Positions 43,315-51,800 of a stretch of DNA of 64,000 nt are shown one piece after another; position 1 is the stretch's first letter, and every line of letters begins with the position of its first letter. Location of the stretch: assembly GCA_964393835.1 (NCBI GenBank), contig CAYMUN010000003.1, positions 11,334-75,333 on the forward strand, read 5' to 3'. The notes beneath the pieces were generated by a model. That model did no database searches. It was not told where the DNA came from and worked only from the letters and a program-made list of their open reading frames with translations. Source of the DNA: CAYMUN01 sp964393835. GTDB lineage: Bacteria; Patescibacteriota; Saccharimonadia; Saccharimonadales; UBA4665. The translations under genes were made by a program, and so were the position numbers.

Positions 43315-43710
43315 ATGCCCCCACCTCGCCCCTATAATCTTGACCCTGGTTCTATTATGGAAGGTCTTCAACCTACCGCCAGCACGCAAGCCCGGACTCG
43401 CGCCCTAATTGAGGCTGGCATTCCATCTTATGCCGTCGCTGAAGCGACGGGGGTCACTATCAAAAGTGTCCGTAACTGGACAAATAGCAACGCAGAACCT
43501 CGAAAATCGGCAGCCAAAGTGCTCGATAGTATGCGGCTGGTTATGAATGAGTTATTAACAGGCGGCCTACCGCCTGAAGAGGCGGCAATGTTTCTTAGAA
43601 GTGGCACCGAACCTGAACCCCACCACGTGCCTTTGGAAATAATTGCTGAAAAGCCAGAGATAGTTTTTGCTTTAGCTGATCAAGTTCTAGAAAAACGCCG
43701 ACAGTCGTAG
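43315..43710 (+). CDS. HTH protein resembling Xre/MbcA/ParS-type antitoxins
   Basis: 131 aa. Start ATG 43315 was chosen because TAAGAT lies 7 nt upstream (with TTGCTT 17 nt before it); an ATG at 43261 would precede that promoter. A helix-turn-helix spans about residues 30-65 (AGIPSYAVAEATGVTIKSVRNW). The C-terminal part (LPPEEAAMFLRSGTEPEP, PLEIIAEKPEIVFALADQVL) recalls the toxin-binding domain in which LxxPNPxLGGRxPLELL is usual. No RES-domain toxin is next to it. It may be an orphan antitoxin or a regulator of its divergent neighbour. Moderately supported by pattern only. Confidence 0.6.
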   Translation: MPPPRPYNLDPGSIMEGLQPTASTQARTRALIEAGIPSYAVAEATGVTIKSVRNWTNSNAEPRKSAAKVLDSMRLVMNELLTGGLPPEEAAMFLRSGTEPEPHHVPLEIIAEKPEIVFALADQVLEKRRQS

Positions 43711-44244
43711 TTATTCGTTGAGCAAAGATTCCCAGCCTTGAGTTTGGATGGCGGCGTCTATTTCTAGGACGGCGTCGTGCTGTTTCCGTACGAAGTCGGC
43801 ATATTTTTCGGCGAGCACGGGGTCACTGAGAGCCAGGATGCGGATGGCTAACAGGGCGCCATTGCGGGCGCCGTTTTCGGGCATGGTGGCCAGCGGGATG
43901 CCGGCCGGCATCTTGATGCTTGACCAAAAGGCCTCGTGGCCGTTAGTCTCGCCGCGGACTGGGATGGCAATCACCGGCAAGGTGGTTTCAGAAGCGGTCA
44001 TGCCGGGCAGATGGGCGGAGCCGCCAGCGCCGGCGATGATGACTTTGATGCCCCGGCCAGCGGCCTCTTGGGCGTAGGCTGACATTTCCTCGGGGGTACG
44101 GTGGGCCGAAACGACCCGGACTTCGTGGGGGACGCTGAATTCTTCGAGGACTTTGGCGGCCGGGCCCATGACCTGCAAGTCTGAATCCGATCCCATTATT
44201 ATGCCGACGAACGGATTGGACGGGTTAGCGGTGTCGTTATCCAT
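43711..44244 (-). CDS. purE: N5-carboxyaminoimidazole ribonucleotide mutase
   Basis: 177 aa class I PurE, which converts N5-CAIR (made by PurK) to CAIR. Motifs are GIIMGSDSDLQVM, VVSAHRTPEEM and AGAGGSAHLPGM. The C-terminal helix extension is normal for the bacterial octamer. GGAGG overlaps the purK stop and lies 4 nt before the ATG. The stop abuts the convergent HTH gene with no gap. Confidence 0.97.
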   Translation of the reverse strand: MDNDTANPSNPFVGIIMGSDSDLQVMGPAAKVLEEFSVPHEVRVVSAHRTPEEMSAYAQEAAGRGIKVIIAGAGGSAHLPGMTASETTLPVIAIPVRGETNGHEAFWSSIKMPAGIPLATMPENGARNGALLAIRILALSDPVLAEKYADFVRKQHDAVLEIDAAIQTQGWESLLNE

Positions 44245-44252
44245 GATTCCTC

Positions 44253-45383
44253 CTAAATGCTGATGATGACGCGGGCCATGTGGGCTCGCTCCCTGGCTTC
44301 TTCAAGCGTATTACCGACTGAGGTGATATGACCCATTTTGCGGTCGATTTTGGTCGGTGATTTGCCATAGAGATGTAGGGTAGTATGCGGGTTTTTAGTT
44401 GCTTTGTCGATGCCCTGGGGTCGGGGGGCACCGTCACGCTCGCCGAGAATGTTGATCATTACGGCCGCCGGCACGATCATGTCGGTCGGGCCGAGCGGTA
44501 AGCCGGTGATGGCCCGGATGTGCTGCTCAAATTGCGAAGTGACGCAGGCCTCGGTGGTGTAATGGCCGCTGTTGTGGACGCGGGGAGCGATTTCGTTGAC
44601 GATGATCTCGCCAGTCTCTGTTAAAAATAGTTCGATGCCAAAAACGCCGGCGCCCTCCAGGTGGTCAGCGACATGTAGCGCGACCTGGCGGGCTTGGACG
44701 GCGGCGGTGTCGGGAATCGGCGCCGGCGCCAGGACTTCGACGCAGATGTTGCGTTCTTGAATGGTTTCTACCACCGGGTAAGCCGCTACTTCTCCGCTGA
44801 TACCGCGGGCGACCATTACCGCTAGTTCTTTTTGGAACGGCACGAATTTTTCGGCATACAGTTGCTGAGTGTCAAAGGCGACGAAGGCTTTTTTGATATC
44901 GGCCGGGCTTTTGACGATCATGTTTCCTCGACCATCGTAGGCGCCCCGCCGAGTTTTAAGCAACATTTTGCCGCCGAATTCCTCAAGGGCTAAACGAGCC
45001 GAGGTCTCATCAGTGATTTCCGTAAACAAGGCCACCGGGATGCCGGCCGCCTGTAAAAATTGTTTTTGGATTAATTTGTCCTGGATCATGGCGATAGTGG
45101 CCGGTGCCGGATTGACCGCCTTACCGAGTGAGGCGAGTTCTTGCAGTAGCTTGGTGTCCAGGTGCTCGATTTCGACCGTAATGTAATCAGCCCGCCCAGC
45201 TAGCTGCCGGAGGGCAGTTTCATCATACAGATCGCTGATAATCTGCTCGGCGCCGACCTGTTTGGCTGGTGAATTGGGGCCCGGATCGACGACTACCACC
45301 TGGAAGCCCAGCGGCAGTGCTGCCTGGGTCAACATCCGGCCCAGCTGGCCGCCGCCGATAATCCCGATCGTCCCTGGGTTCAT
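44253..45383 (-). CDS. purK: N5-carboxyaminoimidazole ribonucleotide synthase
   Basis: 376 aa ATP-grasp carboxylase that adds bicarbonate to AIR. Seen are IGIIGGGQLGRMLTQAALPLG, VTVEIEHLD, LLKTRRGAYDGRGN, AEKFVPFQKELAVMVAR, EIAPRVHNSGHYT and VMINILG. First gene of purK-purE. TATGAT lies exactly 6 nt before the ATG, so the mRNA is probably leaderless; TAAGGT in the spacer could still act as a weak Shine-Dalgarno if transcription began earlier. It is divergent from purC across 27 nt. Confidence 0.96.
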   Translation of the reverse strand: MNPGTIGIIGGGQLGRMLTQAALPLGFQVVVVDPGPNSPAKQVGAEQIISDLYDETALRQLAGRADYITVEIEHLDTKLLQELASLGKAVNPAPATIAMIQDKLIQKQFLQAAGIPVALFTEITDETSARLALEEFGGKMLLKTRRGAYDGRGNMIVKSPADIKKAFVAFDTQQLYAEKFVPFQKELAVMVARGISGEVAAYPVVETIQERNICVEVLAPAPIPDTAAVQARQVALHVADHLEGAGVFGIELFLTETGEIIVNEIAPRVHNSGHYTTEACVTSQFEQHIRAITGLPLGPTDMIVPAAVMINILGERDGAPRPQGIDKATKNPHTTLHLYGKSPTKIDRKMGHITSVGNTLEEARERAHMARVIISI

Positions 45384-45389
45384 ACCTTA

Positions 45390-45404
45390 ATCATACCGTA
45401 TAAT
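45390..45404. promoter_or_regulatory. Back-to-back -10 elements of purK and purC
   Basis: Minus strand TATGAT (45395-45390), then 6 nt and the purK ATG (45383). Plus strand TATAAT (45399-45404), then GGAGGT (6 nt) and the purC ATG (45411). The two hexamers are 3 nt apart, so each promoter's -35 region lies in or near the other gene's coding start and simultaneous occupancy by two polymerases is impossible. Confidence 0.6.
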
Positions 45405-45410
45405 GGAGGT

Positions 45411-46370
45411 ATGACGCAGACTGTTCCCTCGACCGACTTTCGATTTCCCGGCCAGACGGCCCTGTATCACGGCAAAGTGCGGGATATGTACAGTCTGAGC
45501 GACGAACGGCTGGTGGCAGTGGCGACCGATCGGATTTCGGCCTTTGACGTTATTTTGCCGCGAGCCATTCCCTACAAAGGTCAGGTACTGAATCAGTTAG
45601 CGGCCCATTTCTTAGAAACTAGTCGGCAAGTCGTGCCAAACTGGCTGCTGGACGTGCCGGATCCAAATGCCAGCGTCGGGCACAAGGCCGTGCCGTTTAA
45701 GCTGGAAATGGTGATCCGCAGCGTGTTGGTCGGCCATGCCTGGCGCGAGTACTCGACTGGCGCCCGGACGCTGTGCGGCGAAGCGCTGCCCGAGGGCCTG
45801 CAGCAGTACGATCGCCTGCCAGCGCCAATTATCACTCCGACCACCAAAGCCGAAGCCGGTCATGACGAGGATATTTCGATGGCAGCAGCTATAGCGCAGG
45901 GGGTAGTGAGCGAGGAAGAAGCCGAGGTTTTAGTCAAACACACCCGGGCTCTGTTTGCCCATGGTCAAAAACTGGCTGCCGCCCGTGGGCTGGTACTGGC
46001 AGACACTAAGTATGAATTCGGAAAATTAGGGGATCAAATCATCTTAATTGACGAGATTCATACGCCGGATTCGTCACGGTACTTTTACGCCGACAGCTAT
46101 GAAGCCTATGTTGACGGAGACAAGTCGAGCGCCCCCCGTCATTTATCTAAAGAATTCGTCCGCGAATGGTTAATGGAACACGGTTTTAGCGGCCAAGCCG
46201 GCCAAGCTATCCCTGAGCTGGACGACGAATTCGTGACGGCGGTTTCGGAGCGCTATATCGAACTATACGAAAAACTGACCGGTGAGGCCTTCGTCAAAGC
46301 CGACTCTAGCGATATACTTAAGCGTATAGAAACCAACCTTACCAATTACCTGAAAGAGAGTCCTGCATGA
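45411..46370 (+). CDS. purC: SAICAR synthetase
   Basis: 319 aa. It ligates aspartate to CAIR. Seen are YHGKVRDMYSLSDERLVAVATDRISAFD (in part: GKVRDMY and ATDRISAFDVILP), KLEMVIRSVLVGHAWREY, LADTKYEFGKLGDQIILIDE (ATP site) and DSSRYF. The length of about 300 residues and the GHAWREY region correspond to the longer yeast-like and Bacteroidota-like subfamily rather than the 240-aa E. coli form. GGAGGT directly precedes the ATG. Coupled to purB by ATGA. Confidence 0.95.
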   Translation: MTQTVPSTDFRFPGQTALYHGKVRDMYSLSDERLVAVATDRISAFDVILPRAIPYKGQVLNQLAAHFLETSRQVVPNWLLDVPDPNASVGHKAVPFKLEMVIRSVLVGHAWREYSTGARTLCGEALPEGLQQYDRLPAPIITPTTKAEAGHDEDISMAAAIAQGVVSEEEAEVLVKHTRALFAHGQKLAAARGLVLADTKYEFGKLGDQIILIDEIHTPDSSRYFYADSYEAYVDGDKSSAPRHLSKEFVREWLMEHGFSGQAGQAIPELDDEFVTAVSERYIELYEKLTGEAFVKADSSDILKRIETNLTNYLKESPA

Positions 46371-47761
46371 AACCGATTAACTTACCAATGGTCGATTCCT
46401 CCCCTAATTACAGCGCCATCGATCCGCTGGACAGCCGCTACTATGACTCTAATATCGCCTGCTACTTGTCAGAACGCGCCCGGGTTGCTTACCAGGCTTA
46501 TGTCGAAGCCGCCCTGGCCCACACCCTGGCTGATTTTGAGGTTTGTTCCAAAGAGATCGCTGAGGCCATCGAGATCGCCGCCGGTAAAGTGACTGCCGAA
46601 GCCGTCGCCGAAGAAGAAAAAACCACCAAACACGATGTCAAAGCGCTGGTTAACTGCATCAAGGCGCAGCTACCTGACGAAGCCAAGCCGTACGTCCATT
46701 TTGGCGCCACTTCGTATGATATCGTGGCCACGGCCCTCAGTCTGCAGCTGCGCGCGGCTACCAATGAGCTCGTGATTCCACGGCTGCTTGACCTCCAAAA
46801 AACCTTGTTGGATCTGACCCGGAAATATGCTGAAACGGTGCAGATCGGCCGTACCCACGGCCAACATGCCGTGCCGATAACGTTTGGTTTTGCCATGGCC
46901 GAGTATGTCAGCCGTATTGGCGAGACGACTATGGCGCTACGGGATCTGAGCGCTGCCCTGCCCGGTAAATTCTCCGGCGCCGTCGGTGCCTATAACGCCC
47001 TGAGTCTTTTCGTCGATGACCCGCTGAAATTTGAACAAACTGTCCTTGGCTATCTCGACATCAAGGCCGCTCCTTACTCCACTCAGATTATTCCGGCTGA
47101 GTATTACGTCCGCTTGATTGACGAGCTAGCTATCGCTGCCAACATCATGGCCAACCTGGGCCACGACATGCGCCACCTGCAGCGCACTGAGATAGCCGAA
47201 GTCCGCGAGGCCTTTGCGGCCGGCCAGACCGGCAGCAGCACCATGGCTCACAAACGCAATCCCTGGAATTTCGAGAATGTTATCAGCATGTCCAAGCAAG
47301 TTACCGCTCAAGTAGTTAACGCCAATCTCAATATCAGCAGTGAGCACCAGCGTGACCTGACGGATTCGGCTTCGGCCCGTTTTTATGGCGTGGTGGTGGC
47401 CAGCGTTGCTGCCATGGCTCAGCGTCTCAATACGGTGATGGCTAAAATCGAAGTCGATGCTGATACTATGCAAAAGAATCTTTACCTGAGCGGCGGTGCT
47501 ATCGCTGCCGAGCCGCTGTACTTACTCCTCGAGAAATATGGCCACACTACGGCCCACGAAGCCAGCAAGGCGCTGGCTCATCAGGCGCTCGATGTCGGCC
47601 AATCCTTATATGAAGTGGCAGCAGCGGACAGTAGCATTGCCGATTACTTTGGGCAGTTCACCGATACTGAGAGGATCATTTTGCGAGAGCCCGAAAAACA
47701 CTACACCGGCCTAGCCGCCCAAAAAGCCCGCGCTATTTACAGCCAGTGGGCCAAAGACTAA
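46367..47761 (+). CDS. purB: Adenylosuccinate lyase
   Basis: 464 aa fumarase/aspartase superfamily lyase. It acts twice in purine synthesis: SAICAR to AICAR, and adenylosuccinate to AMP. Signature SSTMAHKRNPWNFENV, the catalytic-His region RTHGQHAVPITFG, VHFGATSYDIV near residue 105, and TEIAEVREAF. It directly follows purC, whose product is its substrate. Only 10 nt separate its stop from that of the convergent purH. Confidence 0.96.
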   Translation: MKPINLPMVDSSPNYSAIDPLDSRYYDSNIACYLSERARVAYQAYVEAALAHTLADFEVCSKEIAEAIEIAAGKVTAEAVAEEEKTTKHDVKALVNCIKAQLPDEAKPYVHFGATSYDIVATALSLQLRAATNELVIPRLLDLQKTLLDLTRKYAETVQIGRTHGQHAVPITFGFAMAEYVSRIGETTMALRDLSAALPGKFSGAVGAYNALSLFVDDPLKFEQTVLGYLDIKAAPYSTQIIPAEYYVRLIDELAIAANIMANLGHDMRHLQRTEIAEVREAFAAGQTGSSTMAHKRNPWNFENVISMSKQVTAQVVNANLNISSEHQRDLTDSASARFYGVVVASVAAMAQRLNTVMAKIEVDADTMQKNLYLSGGAIAAEPLYLLLEKYGHTTAHEASKALAHQALDVGQSLYEVAAADSSIADYFGQFTDTERIILREPEKHYTGLAAQKARAIYSQWAKD

Positions 47762-47771
47762 TCATACTAAT

Positions 47772-49442
47772 TTAATGGAGGTAAAAGCCGCGAGCGATTT
47801 TATCAGGTGCCATCGCGATCGCTACGTCGTACTGGCGCAAGGTTTCGATGATCTTTTCGTCACCGACCGAACCGCTAGAGGTCAAGACGGCGCGGATTCC
47901 AGCTTTGGCAAGCAGCTCGGGCCCGTCTGGAAACGGAAAGAAGCTGTCACTGTAGGCGGTGGCACCAGCCAGTTTTTGCTTTTCAAGGCTGACTTTTAGG
48001 GTCAAGGCAGCCTCGCCTGCGGCGAGCTCCGGCATAGCCGAGGTGGTACGAGTCAGGGCTAGCTGACCGGCTCCAACCCGATCTTGTTGGCCGACACCAT
48101 TCCCGATCAGCTGGCCATCTTTGACGAGAGTAATCGTATTACTGTTAGAAGTAGAGCCAACAGCCCAGCCAAGTATCATGTCGCGCTTCTGCTGGTCGCT
48201 GGCTTCGCCATGGAGCTGCATATACTCTGCCGCCAGATCCATAACAAAGTCGTAATTTGGTTGCTCGAGCATGCCGCCACGGACAGGCCGCTGGCGGCGG
48301 CTAGCATCAAGTGAAGTTTCGTCTAGGGCTGCTAAAGCCGGATTAACTACGACGCGCAGTTTATTGCGACTCAGTAATTCCAAGGCTTCGTCAGTCACGG
48401 AGGATCCAATGACGCCGTCCAGGAGGCGGGGACGGTCACCCTCCATGGCATAATGCATGAGCGCTTCGGCCACTGCCTTGTCAATCTCGCCGTTGATCAT
48501 GATAACGCCGCCAAAGATTGCCCGGGTGTCGCCAAGCAGCATCTTTTGCACGGCTTCGACAGAATCCTTCCCTACCGCCGCCCCGCAGGCATTACCGTGC
48601 TTCACGCCGACGGCAATGGCTGGTACCGCCTTGAAGTTTCGCTGAAAACCGGCGGCCAGATGCGTGACTGTTTGCAGCAGCCGATCAATATCGGTCATAT
48701 TGATAAAACTGCGTTCCATACCCTGGACATGCTCGAACTGATCAATGCCCAAGAGATCGATAGCTACGCGGTTATCCGCATAAAACCCGGCCGGATTTTG
48801 CCAGGGGTTTTCGCCGTACTTAGTCGGGCTGCTGATACGGGCCACTGAGCCGCTGACTGCGTCGCCTCCGAGGTACTTGGCAGAAGTCAGGATATAACGA
48901 GCGACTTCGTATTCGGCCCGGGCTGCCAGCGCATCGAGAAACACCGCTTCATCAGGCTTCCCGGCTTGTAGCCATTCCAGCACTAATTGTCGTTGCTCGG
49001 CGTGCGACAGCACGATTCGGCGGCCCTTGGCTGCCGAACGCAGCATTGTCGGGCCGCCGATGTCGGTCTGCTGGATAACGTCTTGCTTAGTTGAGCCTGG
49101 CTGGGCGATGGTTGCTTCTAAAGGGTACATGTCGACACATACCAGATCGATAACGGGTAGTTTTAAGGCAGCCATTTCAGTCATGTCTTCGGCGTTACCT
49201 TTGTCGGCCAGCAGCCCGGCTGAAATCTCTCTCGACAAAGTGACCACCCGATGCCCGAGGATCGCTTCTCCGCCCACCAAAGAGGCAACGTCTTGAACGG
49301 CAATTCCTGCGTCTTGGATCGCCCGGGCGGTACCGCCAGAAGCGTATACTTGCCAACCCAACGCAACCAAACCACGAGCAAAATCTACAATCCCCGTCTT
49401 GTCATACACCGAAAGTAAGGCGATACCGGCACTGTCGCTCAT
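47772..49442 (-). CDS. purH: Bifunctional AICAR transformylase / IMP cyclohydrolase
   Basis: 556 aa, both domains present. The N-terminal cyclohydrolase (about 1-200) has LLSVYDKTGIVDFARGL, YASGGTARAI and DIGGPTMLRSAAKG. The C-terminal transformylase has KYGENPWQNPAGFY, VGVKHGNACGAAVG (catalytic Lys and His), RTTSAMPELAAGEAAL-type region and DSFFPFPDG. It completes IMP synthesis and needs 10-formyl-tetrahydrofolate. The ATG overlaps the stop of the upstream secreted protein (ATGA). Confidence 0.96.
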   Translation of the reverse strand: MSDSAGIALLSVYDKTGIVDFARGLVALGWQVYASGGTARAIQDAGIAVQDVASLVGGEAILGHRVVTLSREISAGLLADKGNAEDMTEMAALKLPVIDLVCVDMYPLEATIAQPGSTKQDVIQQTDIGGPTMLRSAAKGRRIVLSHAEQRQLVLEWLQAGKPDEAVFLDALAARAEYEVARYILTSAKYLGGDAVSGSVARISSPTKYGENPWQNPAGFYADNRVAIDLLGIDQFEHVQGMERSFINMTDIDRLLQTVTHLAAGFQRNFKAVPAIAVGVKHGNACGAAVGKDSVEAVQKMLLGDTRAIFGGVIMINGEIDKAVAEALMHYAMEGDRPRLLDGVIGSSVTDEALELLSRNKLRVVVNPALAALDETSLDASRRQRPVRGGMLEQPNYDFVMDLAAEYMQLHGEASDQQKRDMILGWAVGSTSNSNTITLVKDGQLIGNGVGQQDRVGAGQLALTRTTSAMPELAAGEAALTLKVSLEKQKLAGATAYSDSFFPFPDGPELLAKAGIRAVLTSSGSVGDEKIIETLRQYDVAIAMAPDKIARGFYLH

Positions 49443-50386
49443 CTGGCTCCCGCATATTCATGTTTATCAATACTATCTAGTATCGTATAGTTCTCTCGTG
49501 ACGGCAAGCCGCCAGTCGCTGCGTAGCGATCGTCGGGCAAGCGATTTGGATTCGGCGGGCCGCCTCGGGGGTGGCCGGGGAAACAAAATCTAGGCCACAC
49601 ACCCCATAAAGTGACAAGTTTGGGCGCGACAGTTCCCGGTATTTCCAAGTCGGCCATACCCCAACCTTTCTTACCGTCGGCGCTTGTAATACGATAATGG
49701 GCGATGCCTTTAGCTGCCTGGAGCGGCACATAGTTGTAGGCCTTGCCGCTGCGCTGGTCATAGTTGAGAGCCAATTCATCCTCGCAGCCTGGTTCTAGTT
49801 TTTCATAATACGTAGGGCCTCCACAGGCGTGCTCGGGACAGTTAGCGTCAGTGCCGATGCTGCTTCGTATTCGCAGTTTGGGGATCTCGCCGTCACAGAC
49901 ACCGCGGCTGCGCTTGACAGTAATCGTACCGGCCCGCTGCGCCGCTTTTACCTTGGCAAGTTCGATAGCGCCACACTCATTATCGCTCGGGTGGCCAGCA
50001 TGGAGTATTAGCCCGTACTCCCACATATCTTTGTCGTAATCCTTTTGGCGTGTGCCGGAGAGGACAATGGTATCACCACCGGTTTTTCGACCGATCAAAT
50101 TACCGGTAACGTAGCCGTCAAAGGTATTGGCGTAGTAAATGACAGCCTCAGGCAAGGCGTCTGAAGTAGCAATTGCCGGATCTTTGTCCCCTAGGGCTAT
50201 CGATGGTGATTCAGCCAAGGCCCCTGCTGCCAGAGCGCCCATTACGGTTCCGACTGCCAGTAGGCTTGCGCGGCGCGCCCAAAGCCGCTGGAGACTATCA
50301 ATTACGCCGGAGCGTCTTGTGACTGCCACCTCTAAGGCGTCATTTTGTACCACCTCTATAGCTGGCCTAGATTCACCTCGTATCAT
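49439..50386 (-). CDS. Secreted or surface-anchored Cys-containing protein, function unknown
   Basis: 315 aa. A 40-residue polar N-terminus precedes one hydrophobic segment (about 41-59, SLLAVGTVMGALAAGALAES), which would act as signal or anchor. The rest is predicted external, with six cysteines (NEC, GVC, ANCPEHAC, PGC, RFC) suitable for three disulfides. No family is recognised. The segment GIAHYRITSADGKKGWGMAD hints at a small beta domain. TACAAT lies 8 nt before the ATG. Its stop overlaps the purH start, so a surface protein and a nucleotide enzyme share a transcript. VKOR at 18.2 kb could serve its disulfides. Confidence 0.75.
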   Translation of the reverse strand: MIRGESRPAIEVVQNDALEVAVTRRSGVIDSLQRLWARRASLLAVGTVMGALAAGALAESPSIALGDKDPAIATSDALPEAVIYYANTFDGYVTGNLIGRKTGGDTIVLSGTRQKDYDKDMWEYGLILHAGHPSDNECGAIELAKVKAAQRAGTITVKRSRGVCDGEIPKLRIRSSIGTDANCPEHACGGPTYYEKLEPGCEDELALNYDQRSGKAYNYVPLQAAKGIAHYRITSADGKKGWGMADLEIPGTVAPKLVTLWGVWPRFCFPGHPRGGPPNPNRLPDDRYAATGGLPSRENYTILDSIDKHEYAGAR

Positions 50387-50442
50387 CTGCCGCTATTGTA
50401 GCTGTGAGAAATCTTACAGTAAAGCGGAGATTATTGTATTAA

Positions 50443-51795
50443 TTACAGTTTGGCAGTCGGCGCTTTGTTATGCGTCGGCCGCTTCCATGGTAATGTCACG
50501 AAAAAAACCGTGCCCTTATCTTCGATAGACTCAAACCAGATTTTGCCCCCCAGTTGGTCGACCATGGCTTTGCCAACATACAGGCCCAAGCCACTACCGT
50601 CACTCACCTGTTTGCGAGCGTTATCGGCCCGAAATAGCTTGGTGAATATCTTGCCTTGCTGGGCGCTCGGTATACCGTAGCCAGTGTCCTGTACTGCCAG
50701 ATGTAAGTGGGTGCCCTGGTGCTTGGCCGTGATAGTGATGGAGTGGTCATTGGGACTGTATTTTACGGCATTGGCTAGTAAGTTCTGTAGGATTACTTGG
50801 ATATGCCGCGGATCGGTGAATACCGCGTCCAAACCCGGCCCGATGTGTTTATGAATTTTGATATGCTTGAGCTGAATCTGGGAATCCAGCTCATTGAGCA
50901 CTTCATTGATTGTTCGCGTGAGGTCAAACGGCTCGAGGTTTAAAGAAATCGTCCCCAGATCGATTTGGGAAACATTCAGCAGGTCATTAACTAGGGCGAT
51001 CATCCGTTCATTAGAAGCGTGAATGCGCTGCAAATAGGTTTTTTGGGTTGCCCGACTCATTTTACGTACCGGTTTAGCCAGCTGCTCCGACAGCCATTTA
51101 ATAGCGGTTAAGGGCGTACGCAGTTGATGTGAAGCGATTGAGATAATCTCGCTTTTAGTGCGATCGAGCTGCATCTCGGTACTAATATCCTGAAAGGTAC
51201 TGACCCCGGCCACGATACGGTCATTTAACTTTACTGGCGAGGCAGTAATTGATACCGGCATCGAGGTGCCGTCGTATCGGACGTATTGCAAACCGTCGCT
51301 CATGGTACGAATTTGTTGCTGCCCGCTGGTCAGGGCTAACTTGATCGGTCGGGCTTCCAATGGCACAATCTGATTGTTACGATTTTTGGTAACGACCACA
51401 TCGTAGTAATTTCGGCCGGTTACGATCTCTCTGTCTACCAGTAACATGTCGGCCGCCGCTTGGTTTATTAGCGTGATCTTGGCAGTTTTGTCGACCACGA
51501 CCAGGCCTTCGCCGATGCTGCTGAGGATGGCCTGGTAGACGGCTTTGTCGTGTTGCAACTCGGCATTTACACCGTATAATCGGCTCAGGATTGATTTTGA
51601 CTCCCGCTCTTTTTCCCGAATGGCCTCCAATATAACTTGTACGCCAACAAAAAACAGGCTGAGCTCAGTATCATTTTTGGGAATCTCGACGTCTTTAGAA
51701 AAATCACCCACCGTGGCGTTAGCGAAAATCGGCGCCAATTTTTTTAGATGTTGCTTAAGCTCACGCTGGTAGGTTTCAAGGTCGCTGTTGTCCAT
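50443..51795 (-). CDS. Soluble PAS-containing sensor histidine kinase
   Basis: 450 aa from ATG 51795, 5 nt after the SpoIIAA-like stop; a TTG at 51816 would lie inside that gene. No membrane helix is present. The N-terminal helical region is followed by a PAS domain (about 85-205), HisKA with His223 (SIASHQLRTPLTAIKW), and HATPase with the N box NLLANAVKYSP, DTGYGIP and GSGLGLYVGK. The enzyme should autophosphorylate on His223 in response to an intracellular signal. The response regulator two genes upstream in the same operon is the obvious partner. Confidence 0.93.
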   Translation of the reverse strand: MDNSDLETYQRELKQHLKKLAPIFANATVGDFSKDVEIPKNDTELSLFFVGVQVILEAIREKERESKSILSRLYGVNAELQHDKAVYQAILSSIGEGLVVVDKTAKITLINQAAADMLLVDREIVTGRNYYDVVVTKNRNNQIVPLEARPIKLALTSGQQQIRTMSDGLQYVRYDGTSMPVSITASPVKLNDRIVAGVSTFQDISTEMQLDRTKSEIISIASHQLRTPLTAIKWLSEQLAKPVRKMSRATQKTYLQRIHASNERMIALVNDLLNVSQIDLGTISLNLEPFDLTRTINEVLNELDSQIQLKHIKIHKHIGPGLDAVFTDPRHIQVILQNLLANAVKYSPNDHSITITAKHQGTHLHLAVQDTGYGIPSAQQGKIFTKLFRADNARKQVSDGSGLGLYVGKAMVDQLGGKIWFESIEDKGTVFFVTLPWKRPTHNKAPTAKL

Positions 51796-51800
51796 AGTCG

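Noticed and set aside
43711..44244. purE as part of a toxin-antitoxin pair with the HTH gene
   Set aside because: PurE is unambiguous and transcribed convergently; its adjacency to the HTH gene is positional only.
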